Below are positions 46,642 to 56,008 of a stretch of DNA of 60,123 bases, one piece after another. Below the pieces are notes generated by a model. The model had not been told where the DNA came from. It worked only from the letters and a program-made list of their open reading frames with translations, and searched no databases. The stretch covers positions 1-60,123 of the forward strand of contig JAFYYJ010000056.1 of assembly GCA_017557605.1 (NCBI GenBank). Reading direction: 5' to 3'. Numbering within the stretch: the first letter of the stretch is position 1; every line of letters starts with the position of its first letter. The DNA comes from Salinivirgaceae bacterium (GTDB lineage: Bacteria > Bacteroidota > Bacteroidia > Bacteroidales > SZUA-534). The position numbers were made by a program, and so were the translations under genes.

Positions 46642-49242
46642 TTGAAAACAAAAGGGCTTCTTGCAACAATATTAATATGTTTAATTGTCAATTTAAGTGC
46701 TGTGGCACAAAATATTGGCAATGACACAATTAGCAATGTTGCAAATTCTGATACATCATTTATCGACAAAAACACTCCGACAGCAACTACGCATGCCGAC
46801 ACCGCCGCTGTTGCCGATAGCGCGGCGGAAGCCAAACCAAAATCGAAAAAGCAAATTCTGACCTCCGACGTTAAAACTAGCGCCACAGACTCAACAATTT
46901 TCTCAATCGACGGCAAGAAAGTTTTTCTGTTTGGCAACGCAAAAATCGAGTTTGAGGACATCGAGCTGACAGCCGCCTATATTGAGGCCGATATGGAACA
47001 AGGCATAATATATGCCGAAGGCGTAACCGACTCACTCGGCAATTTAGAGGGGCAGCCGGTTTTCAAACAAGGCAGTGATGAGATGAAAGCCATAAATCTG
47101 ACCTACAATGTTAACACCAAACGCGGCTATATTGAGCGGCTCTATACCGAACAGGAAGACGGTTATCTGCATAGCGAACTGACTAAAAAAGAGGCGGATA
47201 ACACAATCAATATGATTCACGGCAAGTACACAACCTGCGAGCTTGAGGACCCTCACTTCTACCTCGAGTTGACCAAAGGCAAATACATTCCCGACAAGGC
47301 CATTATCGCTGGGCCGTCGTATATGGTGATGGCCGACATTCCACTACCGCTTGTCATTCCGTTCGGCTACTTCCCAATAACCAAAACACGGACTTCTGGA
47401 TTCATAATGCCGCGTGTGGGCGAGGAAAACAACCGTGGTTTCTACTTGTCGGACGGCGGCTATTACTTTGCCGGAAACGACCATATGGACTTGACACTGA
47501 GAGGCAGCATGTACTCGAAAGGCTCGTGGTCGGCCAACGTAACTTCAAGATACAGATTGAGATACAAGTTCTCGGGTAATGTCAACGTGACATACGCCAA
47601 GACTATTGCCGGCGAAAAAGGCCTGAGCGACTATGTGAACCAAAATCAGTACAGCATCCGTTGGACGCACTCGCAAGACGCCAAGGCAAGGCCGAACAGC
47701 ACATTCAGCGCAAGCGTCAACTTCTCGTCGAGCCAATACAACAAATACAACACAACAGCCTCGCAGGATTACTTGACAAACACCACATCGTCAAGCATTT
47801 CGTACCAACTGAGCAAGATACTCAACTCGCCGTTCAGCGTATCAGCAAACCTGCAGCACACACAAAACACTCGCGACTCAAGCATTAGCCTAACACTGCC
47901 TAATTTTACACTGACAATGAGTCGCATACAGCCTTTCAAGCGTAAAAACGGTGTTGGCCGCGCACGCTGGTACGAGGACATTGGCTTCAGCTACAGCGGC
48001 ACGTTCCGCAACACTGTCAAAACACACATCGACAGCCTATTCTGCAGCGAGACGCTCGACAAATTTGTGTATGGTGCAAAGCACACTCCCACTATTTCGA
48101 AATCATTCAAAGTGCTGAAATACTTCAATTTTTCACCAAGCGTGACATACGGTGAACGTTGGTATTTTACTCGCTCGTATATTGAGCCGCTGAACGACAC
48201 CACTCCTATTTCAAAGACTAACTACAGTGAACGCGAGGAAACGGGTTTCTACCGTGTTTACGATTACAGTTTCGGTGCTGGAGTCAACACCACACTATAT
48301 GGAATGTTCCTGTTCAAAAAAGGCCCTGTAAAGGCTCTGCGTCACGTTGTAACACCGTCGGTGAGCTACAGCTGGCGGCCAGACTTCGGGCAGGAAAAAT
48401 ACGGATTCTTTGAGGTTGACCCGCGCGACACAACCGGCAATTCGCTCTACTCGCCTTACCGCTACGGCATTTACGGAGTACCAGGTAAAGGCAAGAGCGG
48501 AACGGTATCGTTCTCGCTTGGCAACAAGCTGGAAATGAAGGTTAAAGACAAAAACGACACAGTCAATCATGAACGAAAAGTAGCGTTGTTGGAATCATTC
48601 AACTTGAGCACTTCGTACAACACAATAGCCGAAGAGTTTAAGTGGAGCGACCTAAGCATGTCGGCCAAGACGACACTGTTTAAAACGCTGGGAATCAACG
48701 TTAGCGCACGAGGAAATTTCTACGCTCTCGATTCAACGGGCAAATGCATCGAGGTGTTTGAACACGAGGTTTCTGGCAGACCGTTCCGTCTGACAAACGT
48801 CTCGATGTCAACTGGTTACAGCATTGATTCGGATAAGTTGTTCGGGAAGAAAGACAAAAACAAAAATGCCGATGATGAAGATGATGATGTCGACGCTGGC
48901 GAATACGACTATTTTGATATGTCGTGGAGCGTCAATTTCAGCTACAGCCTCTCCTACACAAAGCCCGGCAAAGAAGGCAAATTGTCTCAATCGCTGAGCT
49001 TCAGCGGCGATTTCAGCCTTACGCCACAATGGAAGATTGGCTACAGCTCCGGCTTCGATTTCGATTCAAAATCATTCACATACACTCGTTTCAGCCTGTC
49101 GCGTGACCTGCATTGCTGGGCCGCTACACTGAGCTTGATACCATTCGGAGCGCGCCAAAGCTACAGTTTCAGCATAGCTGTCAAGTCGGCGGTGCTGCAG
49201 GATTTGAAATACAACAAGAACCGCAGCTGGTACGACAACTAA
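46642..49242 (+). CDS. lptD: LPS-assembly protein LptD-like outer-membrane protein
   Basis: About 866 residues. The N-terminal OstA/LptA-like beta-jellyroll (~80-200: GKKVFLFGNAKIEFEDIELTA, YNVNTKRGYIERLYTE) precedes a large C-terminal beta-barrel rich in aromatic/Ser alternation (TRSYIEPLND, SFGAGVNTTLYGMFLFKKGP, WSVNFSYSLSYT). It inserts LPS in the outer leaflet with LptE. No in-frame ATG precedes the signal sequence. The TTG at 46642 (then KTKGLLATILICLIVNLSAVAQ) gives a clean signal peptide and suits the promoter; TTG at 46606 or 46582 would add 12 or 20 residues. The start is therefore uncertain. An acidic stretch (NADDEDDDVDAGEYD) sits in the barrel. A GT4 gene follows one base after the stop codon. 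Confidence 0.85.
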   Translation: MKTKGLLATILICLIVNLSAVAQNIGNDTISNVANSDTSFIDKNTPTATTHADTAAVADSAAEAKPKSKKQILTSDVKTSATDSTIFSIDGKKVFLFGNAKIEFEDIELTAAYIEADMEQGIIYAEGVTDSLGNLEGQPVFKQGSDEMKAINLTYNVNTKRGYIERLYTEQEDGYLHSELTKKEADNTINMIHGKYTTCELEDPHFYLELTKGKYIPDKAIIAGPSYMVMADIPLPLVIPFGYFPITKTRTSGFIMPRVGEENNRGFYLSDGGYYFAGNDHMDLTLRGSMYSKGSWSANVTSRYRLRYKFSGNVNVTYAKTIAGEKGLSDYVNQNQYSIRWTHSQDAKARPNSTFSASVNFSSSQYNKYNTTASQDYLTNTTSSSISYQLSKILNSPFSVSANLQHTQNTRDSSISLTLPNFTLTMSRIQPFKRKNGVGRARWYEDIGFSYSGTFRNTVKTHIDSLFCSETLDKFVYGAKHTPTISKSFKVLKYFNFSPSVTYGERWYFTRSYIEPLNDTTPISKTNYSEREETGFYRVYDYSFGAGVNTTLYGMFLFKKGPVKALRHVVTPSVSYSWRPDFGQEKYGFFEVDPRDTTGNSLYSPYRYGIYGVPGKGKSGTVSFSLGNKLEMKVKDKNDTVNHERKVALLESFNLSTSYNTIAEEFKWSDLSMSAKTTLFKTLGINVSARGNFYALDSTGKCIEVFEHEVSGRPFRLTNVSMSTGYSIDSDKLFGKKDKNKNADDEDDDVDAGEYDYFDMSWSVNFSYSLSYTKPGKEGKLSQSLSFSGDFSLTPQWKIGYSSGFDFDSKSFTYTRFSLSRDLHCWAATLSLIPFGARQSYSFSIAVKSAVLQDLKYNKNRSWYDN

Positions 49243-49243
49243 T

Positions 49244-50398
49244 ATGAAGGTACTTTATTTATCGGCTTGGTATCCACATCGTTATGATGCAATGTCGGGG
49301 CTTTTTGTGCGCAAGCACGCCGAGGCCGCTTCGCGCTTTTGCGATGTTTGTGTGCTATATCTAATGGCCGATGAGCACGTTAGCCGATACGATATTGTTG
49401 AGCAGACAACTAACGGTGTACGTGAGATTTACGTCTATTATACGTTCGCAAAAATGCCCGTTTTGCGACAACTAACAAAGGCTGTAGGCTATGTCAAGGC
49501 ATTTTGGCGCGGATTTGCTGTTGTGCGCCGCATTTTCGGTTTGCCCGATGTGGTTCAGGCAAATGTGCTGACACGTAGCGGTGTTTTAGCGCGCAAGCTC
49601 AAACAGAAATTTGGCATACCATATATAGTTGTTGAACATTGGTCGAGATATCTGCCGCAAAATTTTAATTATAAAGGATTTGCTAGAAAACTCATGACAC
49701 GGAAATGTGTTGCTGACGCAGGCTATGTTCTTGCTGTCAGTAGCAAACTGCGCGAGGCCATGCAAGGTTTCGGACTTGTTAACCGCAACTTTCAACTGAT
49801 TGATAATGTTGTAGACGACTTTTTCTTTGCGGCACAGAAAAACAATGATTCGAAGCATAAATTCCGTTTCCTTCATGTCTCCTGCTTCGATGAAAAGCCC
49901 AAAAATGTCAAAGGAATATTGCGCGCCGTGAAAAATCTTTCGCAGCAACGTTCTGATTTTGAATTGATTCTTGTTGGTATTGGGCAGGATTGGCAATCGG
50001 CTGTCGATTATGCCAAAGAGTTGGAACTTGGTGACTTTGTGCATTTCACCGGAGAGTTGACACCAGTAGATGTTTGTCGCTATTTTACTGAAAGTGATGT
50101 ATTTGTGATGTTCTCAAACTACGAAAACGCTCCGGTTGTTATTTCGGAATCGTTGGCAACAGGCACACCCGTCATATCAACCAATGTCGGAGGGATTCCC
50201 GATATGGTGAGCGAGCAATGCGGCATTCTGATTAATCCAGGCGACGAAGCGGCTTTGTGCGAAAAAATGTCGTGGATGATTGATAATAAGGATGTTTACA
50301 ATGCCGTTGAAATTCGAAAATCGGCGCAGCGGTACACTTACGATGCGGTCGGAAAACGGCTGTATGACATTTATCAAAATCTAAGCCAAGCGAAATAG
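49244..50398 (+). CDS. Family 4 glycosyltransferase
   Basis: 384 residues, GT-B fold without membrane segments. N-terminal acceptor domain (VLYLSAWYPHRYDAMSGLFVRKHAEA, a common start for GT4 enzymes). The C-terminal donor domain has FRFLHVSCFDEKPKNVKG and the EX7E-type region YENAPVVISESLATGTPVISTNVGG near residues 288-312. It probably adds a sugar from a nucleotide-sugar donor to a lipid-linked or surface glycan; donor and acceptor are unknown. The one-base spacing from lptD and closeness to an asparagine-synthetase-like gene and a flippase suggest a role in LPS or exopolysaccharide. Confidence 0.88.
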   Translation: MKVLYLSAWYPHRYDAMSGLFVRKHAEAASRFCDVCVLYLMADEHVSRYDIVEQTTNGVREIYVYYTFAKMPVLRQLTKAVGYVKAFWRGFAVVRRIFGLPDVVQANVLTRSGVLARKLKQKFGIPYIVVEHWSRYLPQNFNYKGFARKLMTRKCVADAGYVLAVSSKLREAMQGFGLVNRNFQLIDNVVDDFFFAAQKNNDSKHKFRFLHVSCFDEKPKNVKGILRAVKNLSQQRSDFELILVGIGQDWQSAVDYAKELELGDFVHFTGELTPVDVCRYFTESDVFVMFSNYENAPVVISESLATGTPVISTNVGGIPDMVSEQCGILINPGDEAALCEKMSWMIDNKDVYNAVEIRKSAQRYTYDAVGKRLYDIYQNLSQAK

Positions 50399-50416
50399 TA
50401 ACTTTTGAGAATTAAT

Positions 50417-52150
50417 ATGTTCGGTTATTTGGGGAAATATGGACTTGGTTCTTACGCAAAAAATGACATTGTTTCGCCGGCTTTGTCGTTTGAAAATGAG
50501 AAAGTTCAAGTCGCTTTCACACCAATGCCAAAATTCAGCGACGATAAAGTTTTTGCAGACACCGAGAAGTATTTTTTCTTGACCGATGGTGTCATATTCA
50601 ATATTGCTGAAATGTGCAAATCGCACAGTGTGAACAGTTTAAAAGAGCTGATTTCACAGATGTACGAGCAAAAAGGCGAACAATTCTTCAATGAGTTTCG
50701 TGGTTCGTTTTCGGGCGTTTTTTATGATAAAACGAATGATAATTTACTGATTTACAACGACCACATCGGCGACCGGATGATTTTTTATGTGCAAGTTGAT
50801 GACACATTTTATTTCTCTACCGATTTAAAACAGCTTTCCCAATCGTTACCAGACTCTTTCGAGCGAAAAATCAACGATGTATTTGTATTGAGTATGCTTT
50901 CCTACGGCTATTCACCAAATTGTCAAACACTTATAAAAGGCATCAATCGGATTTCGGCAGGCTGTTATTTGAAAATTACGAGGAATAAAATTGAACAAAT
51001 TTGTTATCACCGCTTCACTAATACCCCGAATACACGCACCGAAAAAGAGAATGTGGAGCGGCTTGATGCCTTGTTCCGTCAAGCTGTAGGGCGCATTTTG
51101 GACAAAAACAAGCAATATGGCTATCGAAACGTGATGCCATTGAGCGCCGGTCTCGATTCACGGATGACCGTTTGGGTGGCCCGACAACTCTCCTATGAGC
51201 CGATAGAAAATGTAACATACTCACAAAGGGGATATTACGACGAGATTACACCCAAAGAGATTGCAAAAACATTAGGCAACAAAATGCATTTCAAACCACT
51301 CGACGGTGGCGATTATCTGAAAAATGTTGACCGTGCAGTTCAGCTCACATCCGGTTTGGTTAATTATAGCGGTGCGGCTCAAGTGATTGACAGTTTCGAC
51401 GATTTAAGCGATAAAGACACAATCGGTGTCATTGCGACAGGAATGCTCGGCGACATAATTGTCGGCACTGGATACACGCAAAACGATATTAACCAGCCGT
51501 TTAAGTTTGGCGACGGTGCTTTGTCGAAAAAACTTCTGCCCCTTTTGCAGCAAACAGCTGGCAACCAGTTGCTTGAGAATTTCCCGAACCGTGAGATATA
51601 TTATCTGTATGTACGTGGATTCAATTGCGCAAACCTTGGCTCTCCGCTTGTTTTTCAAGAATTTACAGAGTCGTTTTCGCCTTTTTACGATACCGATTTG
51701 CTCGAATTTGCATATACCATTCCGCTTTCGCAACGATTTGGAAATGAGATATATGACAGCTGGATTCTGACCAAATATCCAGAAGCCGCACGTTGGAAAC
51801 ATAATGGCGAACGAACTATCGGAAAAAAGATGAGAATGGTTCCTATTTTGGGCAAAAGCATTCCGCTGAAAGACTTGCCGGCCCGAATGGCGATGTTCGT
51901 CTTGAAAAAAACACGCATCCACAATTACGACAAACTGGAAAACGGCCGGTCTATGAATCCAATTGATTCGTGGCTTGCTGGAAATCAATCACTTCGTGAA
52001 TATATAGACAACTACTTCAAGGCAAACATCGACAAGTGCGACAAAATTGGTATGCGAGAAACGATTAGCGGTTTTTACGATTCCGGCACTTCTTTTGAGA
52101 AGTTGCAGGTGATATCGTTGCTGGCGGGCATCAAATATCTGAATTTATAA
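50417..52150 (+). CDS. Asparagine-synthetase-related amidotransferase-like protein without N-terminal Cys
   Basis: 577 residues. The N-terminal half resembles the class II glutamine amidotransferase fold (FRGSFSGVFYDKTNDNLLIYND, FYFSTDLKQL), but the protein starts MFGYLGKYG, with no Cys at position 2, so the glutaminase nucleophile is missing. The C-terminal half is the AsnB-type ATP pyrophosphatase domain with a PP-loop (PLSAGLDSRMTVWVARQL) and the IGVIATGMLGDII region. It may ligate a different amine or act on a surface sugar or peptide. The ATG at 50417 is chosen; the TTG at 50405 adds four residues. It follows the GT4 gene by 18 bases and overlaps the convergent flippase stop by six. Confidence 0.8.
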   Translation: MFGYLGKYGLGSYAKNDIVSPALSFENEKVQVAFTPMPKFSDDKVFADTEKYFFLTDGVIFNIAEMCKSHSVNSLKELISQMYEQKGEQFFNEFRGSFSGVFYDKTNDNLLIYNDHIGDRMIFYVQVDDTFYFSTDLKQLSQSLPDSFERKINDVFVLSMLSYGYSPNCQTLIKGINRISAGCYLKITRNKIEQICYHRFTNTPNTRTEKENVERLDALFRQAVGRILDKNKQYGYRNVMPLSAGLDSRMTVWVARQLSYEPIENVTYSQRGYYDEITPKEIAKTLGNKMHFKPLDGGDYLKNVDRAVQLTSGLVNYSGAAQVIDSFDDLSDKDTIGVIATGMLGDIIVGTGYTQNDINQPFKFGDGALSKKLLPLLQQTAGNQLLENFPNREIYYLYVRGFNCANLGSPLVFQEFTESFSPFYDTDLLEFAYTIPLSQRFGNEIYDSWILTKYPEAARWKHNGERTIGKKMRMVPILGKSIPLKDLPARMAMFVLKKTRIHNYDKLENGRSMNPIDSWLAGNQSLREYIDNYFKANIDKCDKIGMRETISGFYDSGTSFEKLQVISLLAGIKYLNL

Positions 52151-53392
52151 CGTCCTCTCGTACTGTCTGATAAGGCTGATATACCAGACAATCTGATAGC
52201 CAACTACGCAGAAACCTACGGCGCAATAAAGCAAAACGGCAAGTAAAAAATTGTTCATCAAGATGCCTATCAAAAGTGCGCAAGTCCTCAATATCAAATA
52301 AATAACCTCGATAATGGCGGATGTCCGCTGTTTTTGAAATATGTCGGGTATAAATGCAATGGTTGAGCCGACAAAAACCACAGCCAGCCACGGCAACATT
52401 AGTTGGATGCACTTTGCCGTAACATTCCAGCCGTTGCCTAAAAACCATTCTGTAAGCTCAGGCAGAATGAAATACAGCACGGCAAAACAAGGAACCACAA
52501 CCAACAAAGCATTGCGTATAAATCTGATAAAGAACGATTTAATACTTTCTTTCTTTTGAACTTTTTCTGCAGCTCGTTGAAAGAGAACTTGATAAAGCGA
52601 CGTGGATACAATATTCAGCGGCCGGAAAGCAAGAGACAGCGCCATTCCGAAAAAACCTATATAACCAGCGCCGAAAAATGGAGCAAGAAGCAAAATTGGC
52701 AAGTTGCCGCTTAAATTATTAATAAGTGTCCGTGGCAGCGAGAACTTTGGGAAATTCACGTACTCGCGTGCCATTCGGCGGCATTCTTCCTTATCGAAAG
52801 TGAGCAGTGGTTTTATGGCCGTGCGGAAAGTGGCCGCAACGTTTGATGCAAGAGCAATCAGCGGCGCAACCACAGAGCCAATAATAAGTCCGTTGCTTGC
52901 GAAACGCGCCAATCCCCATTTAACACCGGCGCCTGTAATGCTTTGCGTTATTTGATAGGCACTTACCGACGTGAAACGCTCATTGCGAGTGTGCCAGTAG
53001 TTCAGCAAAGTCCAAAGCGATATTACAAGAATGTAAATGGGTAGCATCCAATAACTTCCGCTCAATTGCGGCGCATTCAGCAAGTATGATATTTGATTCG
53101 CAAACGGAATCGACATGGCGAATATCAGCGTAACAATCAATGTGATAATAAATCCAATATGGAAACAAGCCACACCGCTTTTCTCGCTTTTCGGTAGCAT
53201 AATCGAGTTTTGATATTCTGCAGTGGCAAACAGAGTGACAATGCCGCCGATTGTCAGGAAAATGTTCAAGGCACCGAAGTCGTCGGGTGAGTATAGGCGC
53301 GTGAGAATGGGGTAAACGGCAAAACCCACCACTTGCGCTATAACATTGGCAACTAGTAGTTTCGATGTATTCTTGACAATGTTTGAGTTCAT
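52145..53392 (-). CDS. Oligosaccharide flippase (Wzx-like)
   Basis: About 415 residues with 11-13 hydrophobic segments. The N terminus NTSKLLVANVIAQVVGFAVYPILTRLYSPDDFG is the classic start of the polysaccharide biosynthesis/MOP flippase family, which moves lipid-linked sugars across the inner membrane. The ATG at 53392 (MNSNIVKN) is preferred; a GTG at 53434 would touch the rprY-like stop codon. It converges with the asparagine-synthetase-like gene, so GT4, the amidotransferase-like gene and the flippase may serve one glycan. On the minus strand it follows the two-component pair by 42 bases. Confidence 0.88.
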   Translation of the reverse strand: MNSNIVKNTSKLLVANVIAQVVGFAVYPILTRLYSPDDFGALNIFLTIGGIVTLFATAEYQNSIMLPKSEKSGVACFHIGFIITLIVTLIFAMSIPFANQISYLLNAPQLSGSYWMLPIYILVISLWTLLNYWHTRNERFTSVSAYQITQSITGAGVKWGLARFASNGLIIGSVVAPLIALASNVAATFRTAIKPLLTFDKEECRRMAREYVNFPKFSLPRTLINNLSGNLPILLLAPFFGAGYIGFFGMALSLAFRPLNIVSTSLYQVLFQRAAEKVQKKESIKSFFIRFIRNALLVVVPCFAVLYFILPELTEWFLGNGWNVTAKCIQLMLPWLAVVFVGSTIAFIPDIFQKQRTSAIIEVIYLILRTCALLIGILMNNFLLAVLLYCAVGFCVVGYQIVWYISLIRQYERTL

Positions 53393-53433
53393 CTTTGTCA
53401 ATTTAAACTCTCCGACGATTCTCTCCCGCTCCA

Positions 53434-54129
53434 CTAACTTTTGATTCCTAGAATATAGCCAGTTCCGTGAACATTGGTAATCTCAATATCGGGGTCGTTT
53501 TTCAAATATTTGCGCAACTTGGTGATGTAAACATCCATGCTACGGGCGGTGAAATAGCCAGTCTCGCCCCAAATCTTCTCAAGTGTCAGGTTGCGGTCGA
53601 CAACATGGTTTACGTTCGCCATAAGGAAACTCAGCAATTCGGCCTCTTTTGGCGAAAGCTTGATTAGCGTTCCGTCCTCGAAAGTAAGCGTGCGGCTCAG
53701 TTGGTTGAACTCGTAACGGCCCACTTTCATAATGTCTTCAACAACAGCTTTAACATCAGATTGCTGACGTTTCAAAATGGCTTTAATCTTGTAGATAAGC
53801 ACCTCTGAATCAAACGGTTTGGTGATATAATCGTCGGCACCTATTTTGTAACCGTTAATCATATCTTCCTTCATATTCTTGGCTGTCAAGTAGATAATAG
53901 GCGTTTCCTGGCTCAGCCGCTTTATTTCGGCTCCAATTGTGAATCCGTCGACGTGAGGCAGCATGACATCAAGTATACACAAGTTGTATGTATTTGATTT
54001 GAAGGTCGATATAGCGTTTTGTCCGTCATCAACCCAATCAACATCAAGGTCATTCATCTCTAGAAACGACTTCAGAACCGAGCCGAAATTGACATCGTCC
54101 TCCACCAAGAAAATGCGTTTATTAGCCAT
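53434..54129 (-). CDS. rprY: OmpR-family response regulator, RprY-like
   Basis: 231 residues. Receiver domain 1-~120 with acidic pair IFLVEDDVNF, phospho-accepting Asp in LCILDVMLPHVDGF, and the YITKPFDSEVLIYK Lys block. The winged-helix DNA-binding domain covers ~130-230 (LSPKEAELLSFLMANVNHVV, ARSMDVYITKLRKYLKNDP, GTGYILG). Similar to Bacteroides RprY as I recall it. Nine bases downstream of the kinase gene. It stands next to the flippase, but whether it controls it cannot be told. Confidence 0.9.
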   Translation of the reverse strand: MANKRIFLVEDDVNFGSVLKSFLEMNDLDVDWVDDGQNAISTFKSNTYNLCILDVMLPHVDGFTIGAEIKRLSQETPIIYLTAKNMKEDMINGYKIGADDYITKPFDSEVLIYKIKAILKRQQSDVKAVVEDIMKVGRYEFNQLSRTLTFEDGTLIKLSPKEAELLSFLMANVNHVVDRNLTLEKIWGETGYFTARSMDVYITKLRKYLKNDPDIEITNVHGTGYILGIKS

Positions 54130-54138
54130 AGTAACTAT

Positions 54139-55689
54139 TTATGATTCAGATATTTCGTTTAAAACAGGTAGCCAAATTTCAAAGGTGCTTCCCTGCCCTT
54201 TCTGACTCGACACCTTTATCTCGCCCTTGCACGACAGTACAATGGCCTTCACATAGCTCAAACCAAGCCCGAAACCTTTGACAGTGTGCACGTTACCCGT
54301 CGGGTGGCGATAGAACTTGTCGAACACTTTTTCCTGTGTCTCTTTGTCCATGCCTATCCCTTTGTCGCTTACCGATATAAGCAAATCGGTGCCAATGTTG
54401 CGCATTGTTACTGTAATATCGGGCGGCGCATCAAGCGAGTATTTGTTAGCGTTATCTAACAGATTGTAAATCACATTGATAAAATGCGATTGGTCGACTT
54501 TTACATAATCGTTTGTCGAGTTGTCGGTAAATTTTATTGTGCCGTTTTTATGCTCAACCTGCAGACTGATGTTGCCCACGGCAGTCTCCACAATCGGCTT
54601 AATATGAGTTGGTTGCAGATTCAGATTAAAGTCTTTTTTGTCAAGCATCGACATCTGCAGAACGCACTCAACCTGACGGTTCATGCGTCGGTTCTCCTCT
54701 TTTATTATGCCAACAAACCGCTTAACTTTCTCAGGCTCGGCAATAATCGACGGCGAGGCTATGGAATCGGCAGCAAGCTGAATGGTTGCCAGCGGTGTCT
54801 TGAACTCGTGCGTCATGTTGTTCACAAAATCGGTCTTGACCTCCGAGATTCGCTTCTGGTCGACCATGGTGCGAATAGTCACCCAGAAGGTTATCAGTAT
54901 TATTATGGTGAACAGAACCGATGCCGAAATAGGCAGCATAACCGAGCCGTACAGCGCATTGCGGCGGTCGGGGAAATAGACCGACAGCATCTCGTCGTGC
55001 TGGGCGATGTCGTTGGGGAAAAGACTTGTGCAGAAGGTGTGCTTCTGGCGCTTGTATCCCTTCGAGGCCAGCGGCTGCAACGGTTTGCCCTTGCTGTCGG
55101 TTACGGCAAACTCAAATGGCAGCTCGATGCCGGCGTTGCGCAACTCAAATGTCAGTGTCGGCTTGATGACCGAAAAATCGATACGTTCCTCAATGGGCCG
55201 GTCTTTGATGTTGAACTCGAACAGCATCTGCTCCAAAATATCATTTATACGGCTTCGGTCGTTGTCGCCGTCAGGCTTTGTTACCGATGAATAGGCCTGA
55301 AACGATACGCTACCGTTATCAAACAGAGTATCAATGCTGTAAGTTGTTATCTCGGTGTCACCTTTCTTTTCGGTTTTAACATTGGCAAGGTCGATGACAT
55401 GTTCCGTGCGTCGCGGACGACTGAAATCGCTCAGCGACATTATCAGCGACTCCTCCTGCCTGTCGCGTGCCTTGCCCCGCCACCCCGACATGAAATTCGA
55501 AATCCAGAAGGCGTTCTGGTTGCGCTCAATGCGGTAGGCGGCGTTCTGCAGCGCATGGTTGACATGCTGGGCAAACTGCTCATCACGGACCGATATGGCC
55601 TTGCGGACCCATATTATCTGCACGGCGATAATGCCGAACAGCGATATTATCATCAGCGCCAGAATGCCGGAGAATCGTTGTTTTTTCAC
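54139..55689 (-). CDS. rprX: Sensor histidine kinase, RprX-like
   Basis: About 516 residues. N-terminal membrane anchor (GILALMIISLFGIIAVQIIW), a ~230-residue periplasmic sensor region, a second membrane helix (ASVLFTIIILITFWVTI), then HisKA with NNMTHEFKTPLATIQLAADS (phospho-His) and HATPase_c with YNLLDNANKYS, VSDKGIGM and FGLGLSYVKAIV. The GTG at 55689 (KKQRFSG) is chosen because a -7 box at 55710-55717 predicts transcription from about 55705; the TTG at 55734 lies upstream of that. Pairs with the OmpR-type regulator immediately downstream. Signal unknown. Confidence 0.88.
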   Translation of the reverse strand: MKKQRFSGILALMIISLFGIIAVQIIWVRKAISVRDEQFAQHVNHALQNAAYRIERNQNAFWISNFMSGWRGKARDRQEESLIMSLSDFSRPRRTEHVIDLANVKTEKKGDTEITTYSIDTLFDNGSVSFQAYSSVTKPDGDNDRSRINDILEQMLFEFNIKDRPIEERIDFSVIKPTLTFELRNAGIELPFEFAVTDSKGKPLQPLASKGYKRQKHTFCTSLFPNDIAQHDEMLSVYFPDRRNALYGSVMLPISASVLFTIIILITFWVTIRTMVDQKRISEVKTDFVNNMTHEFKTPLATIQLAADSIASPSIIAEPEKVKRFVGIIKEENRRMNRQVECVLQMSMLDKKDFNLNLQPTHIKPIVETAVGNISLQVEHKNGTIKFTDNSTNDYVKVDQSHFINVIYNLLDNANKYSLDAPPDITVTMRNIGTDLLISVSDKGIGMDKETQEKVFDKFYRHPTGNVHTVKGFGLGLSYVKAIVLSCKGEIKVSSQKGQGSTFEIWLPVLNEISES

Positions 55690-55709
55690 TTGTCGTTTTT
55701 TTGATGTGT

Positions 55710-55717
55710 CAAAAATA
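55710..55717 (-). promoter_or_regulatory. -7 promoter box of rprX
   Basis: TATTTTTG on the minus strand fits TAnnTTTG. The predicted start near 55705 lies 16 bases before the GTG at 55689, which decides the start codon choice. Confidence 0.45.
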
Positions 55718-55803
55718 GTCAAAGTTGCGGGCAAAACACCGCTTTTAACTTATTGTTAACGGTTTTTAACCTTGCCTTAACCATAAGTAATTATGTCTCA
55801 ACC

Positions 55804-55811
55804 TACATTTG
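55804..55811 (+). promoter_or_regulatory. -7 box of the candidate small RNA
   Basis: TACATTTG fits TAnnTTTG on the plus strand. No plus-strand coding gene follows before a strong terminator at 55894-55924. No -33 TTG at the usual spacing. Confidence 0.45.
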
Positions 55812-55815
55812 CAGC

Positions 55816-55924
55816 GTTAGTAAAACAGATAGTACTTTTCTCATAATGGTTTTTTAGTTGCTACCGACGGATTCTGAGAATCCCGAAGTTTATAAGACGG
55901 CCGCCACAACGACCGTCTTTTTTT
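55816..55924 (+). ncRNA. Candidate ~109-nt small RNA
   Basis: Defined by a plus-strand -7 box at 55804-55811 and a strong intrinsic terminator at 55894-55924 (arms AAGACGG/CCGTCTT plus two inner pairs, seven T). Inside is another hairpin GGATTC-TGA-GAATCC (55869-55883). Genes on both sides are on the minus strand, so the terminator has no coding gene to serve. The only frame inside is a few codons. The 5' part (GTTAGTAAAACAGATAG and onward) looks single-stranded. It is divergent from rprX. Target unknown. Confidence 0.6.
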
Positions 55925-55951
55925 GTCACCAATACTGAAACGCAGAAACAA

Positions 55952-55981
55952 AAAAAGTGAACCGCAACGGCTCACTTTTCT
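55952..55981 (-). terminator. Intrinsic terminator of the 56009-56764 gene
   Basis: Stem AAAAGTGA(A)CCG/CGG(C)TCACTTTT, with a seven-T run when read on the minus strand, about 30-55 bases after the stop codon at 56009. Confidence 0.85.
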
Positions 55982-56008
55982 CTGAATAATCATTCAATTA
56001 TATTGCGC

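Noticed and set aside
52145..53434. GTG start at 53434 for the flippase
   Set aside because: The extra 14 charged residues do not fit the family start, and the ATG at 53392 lies right before the first conserved helix.
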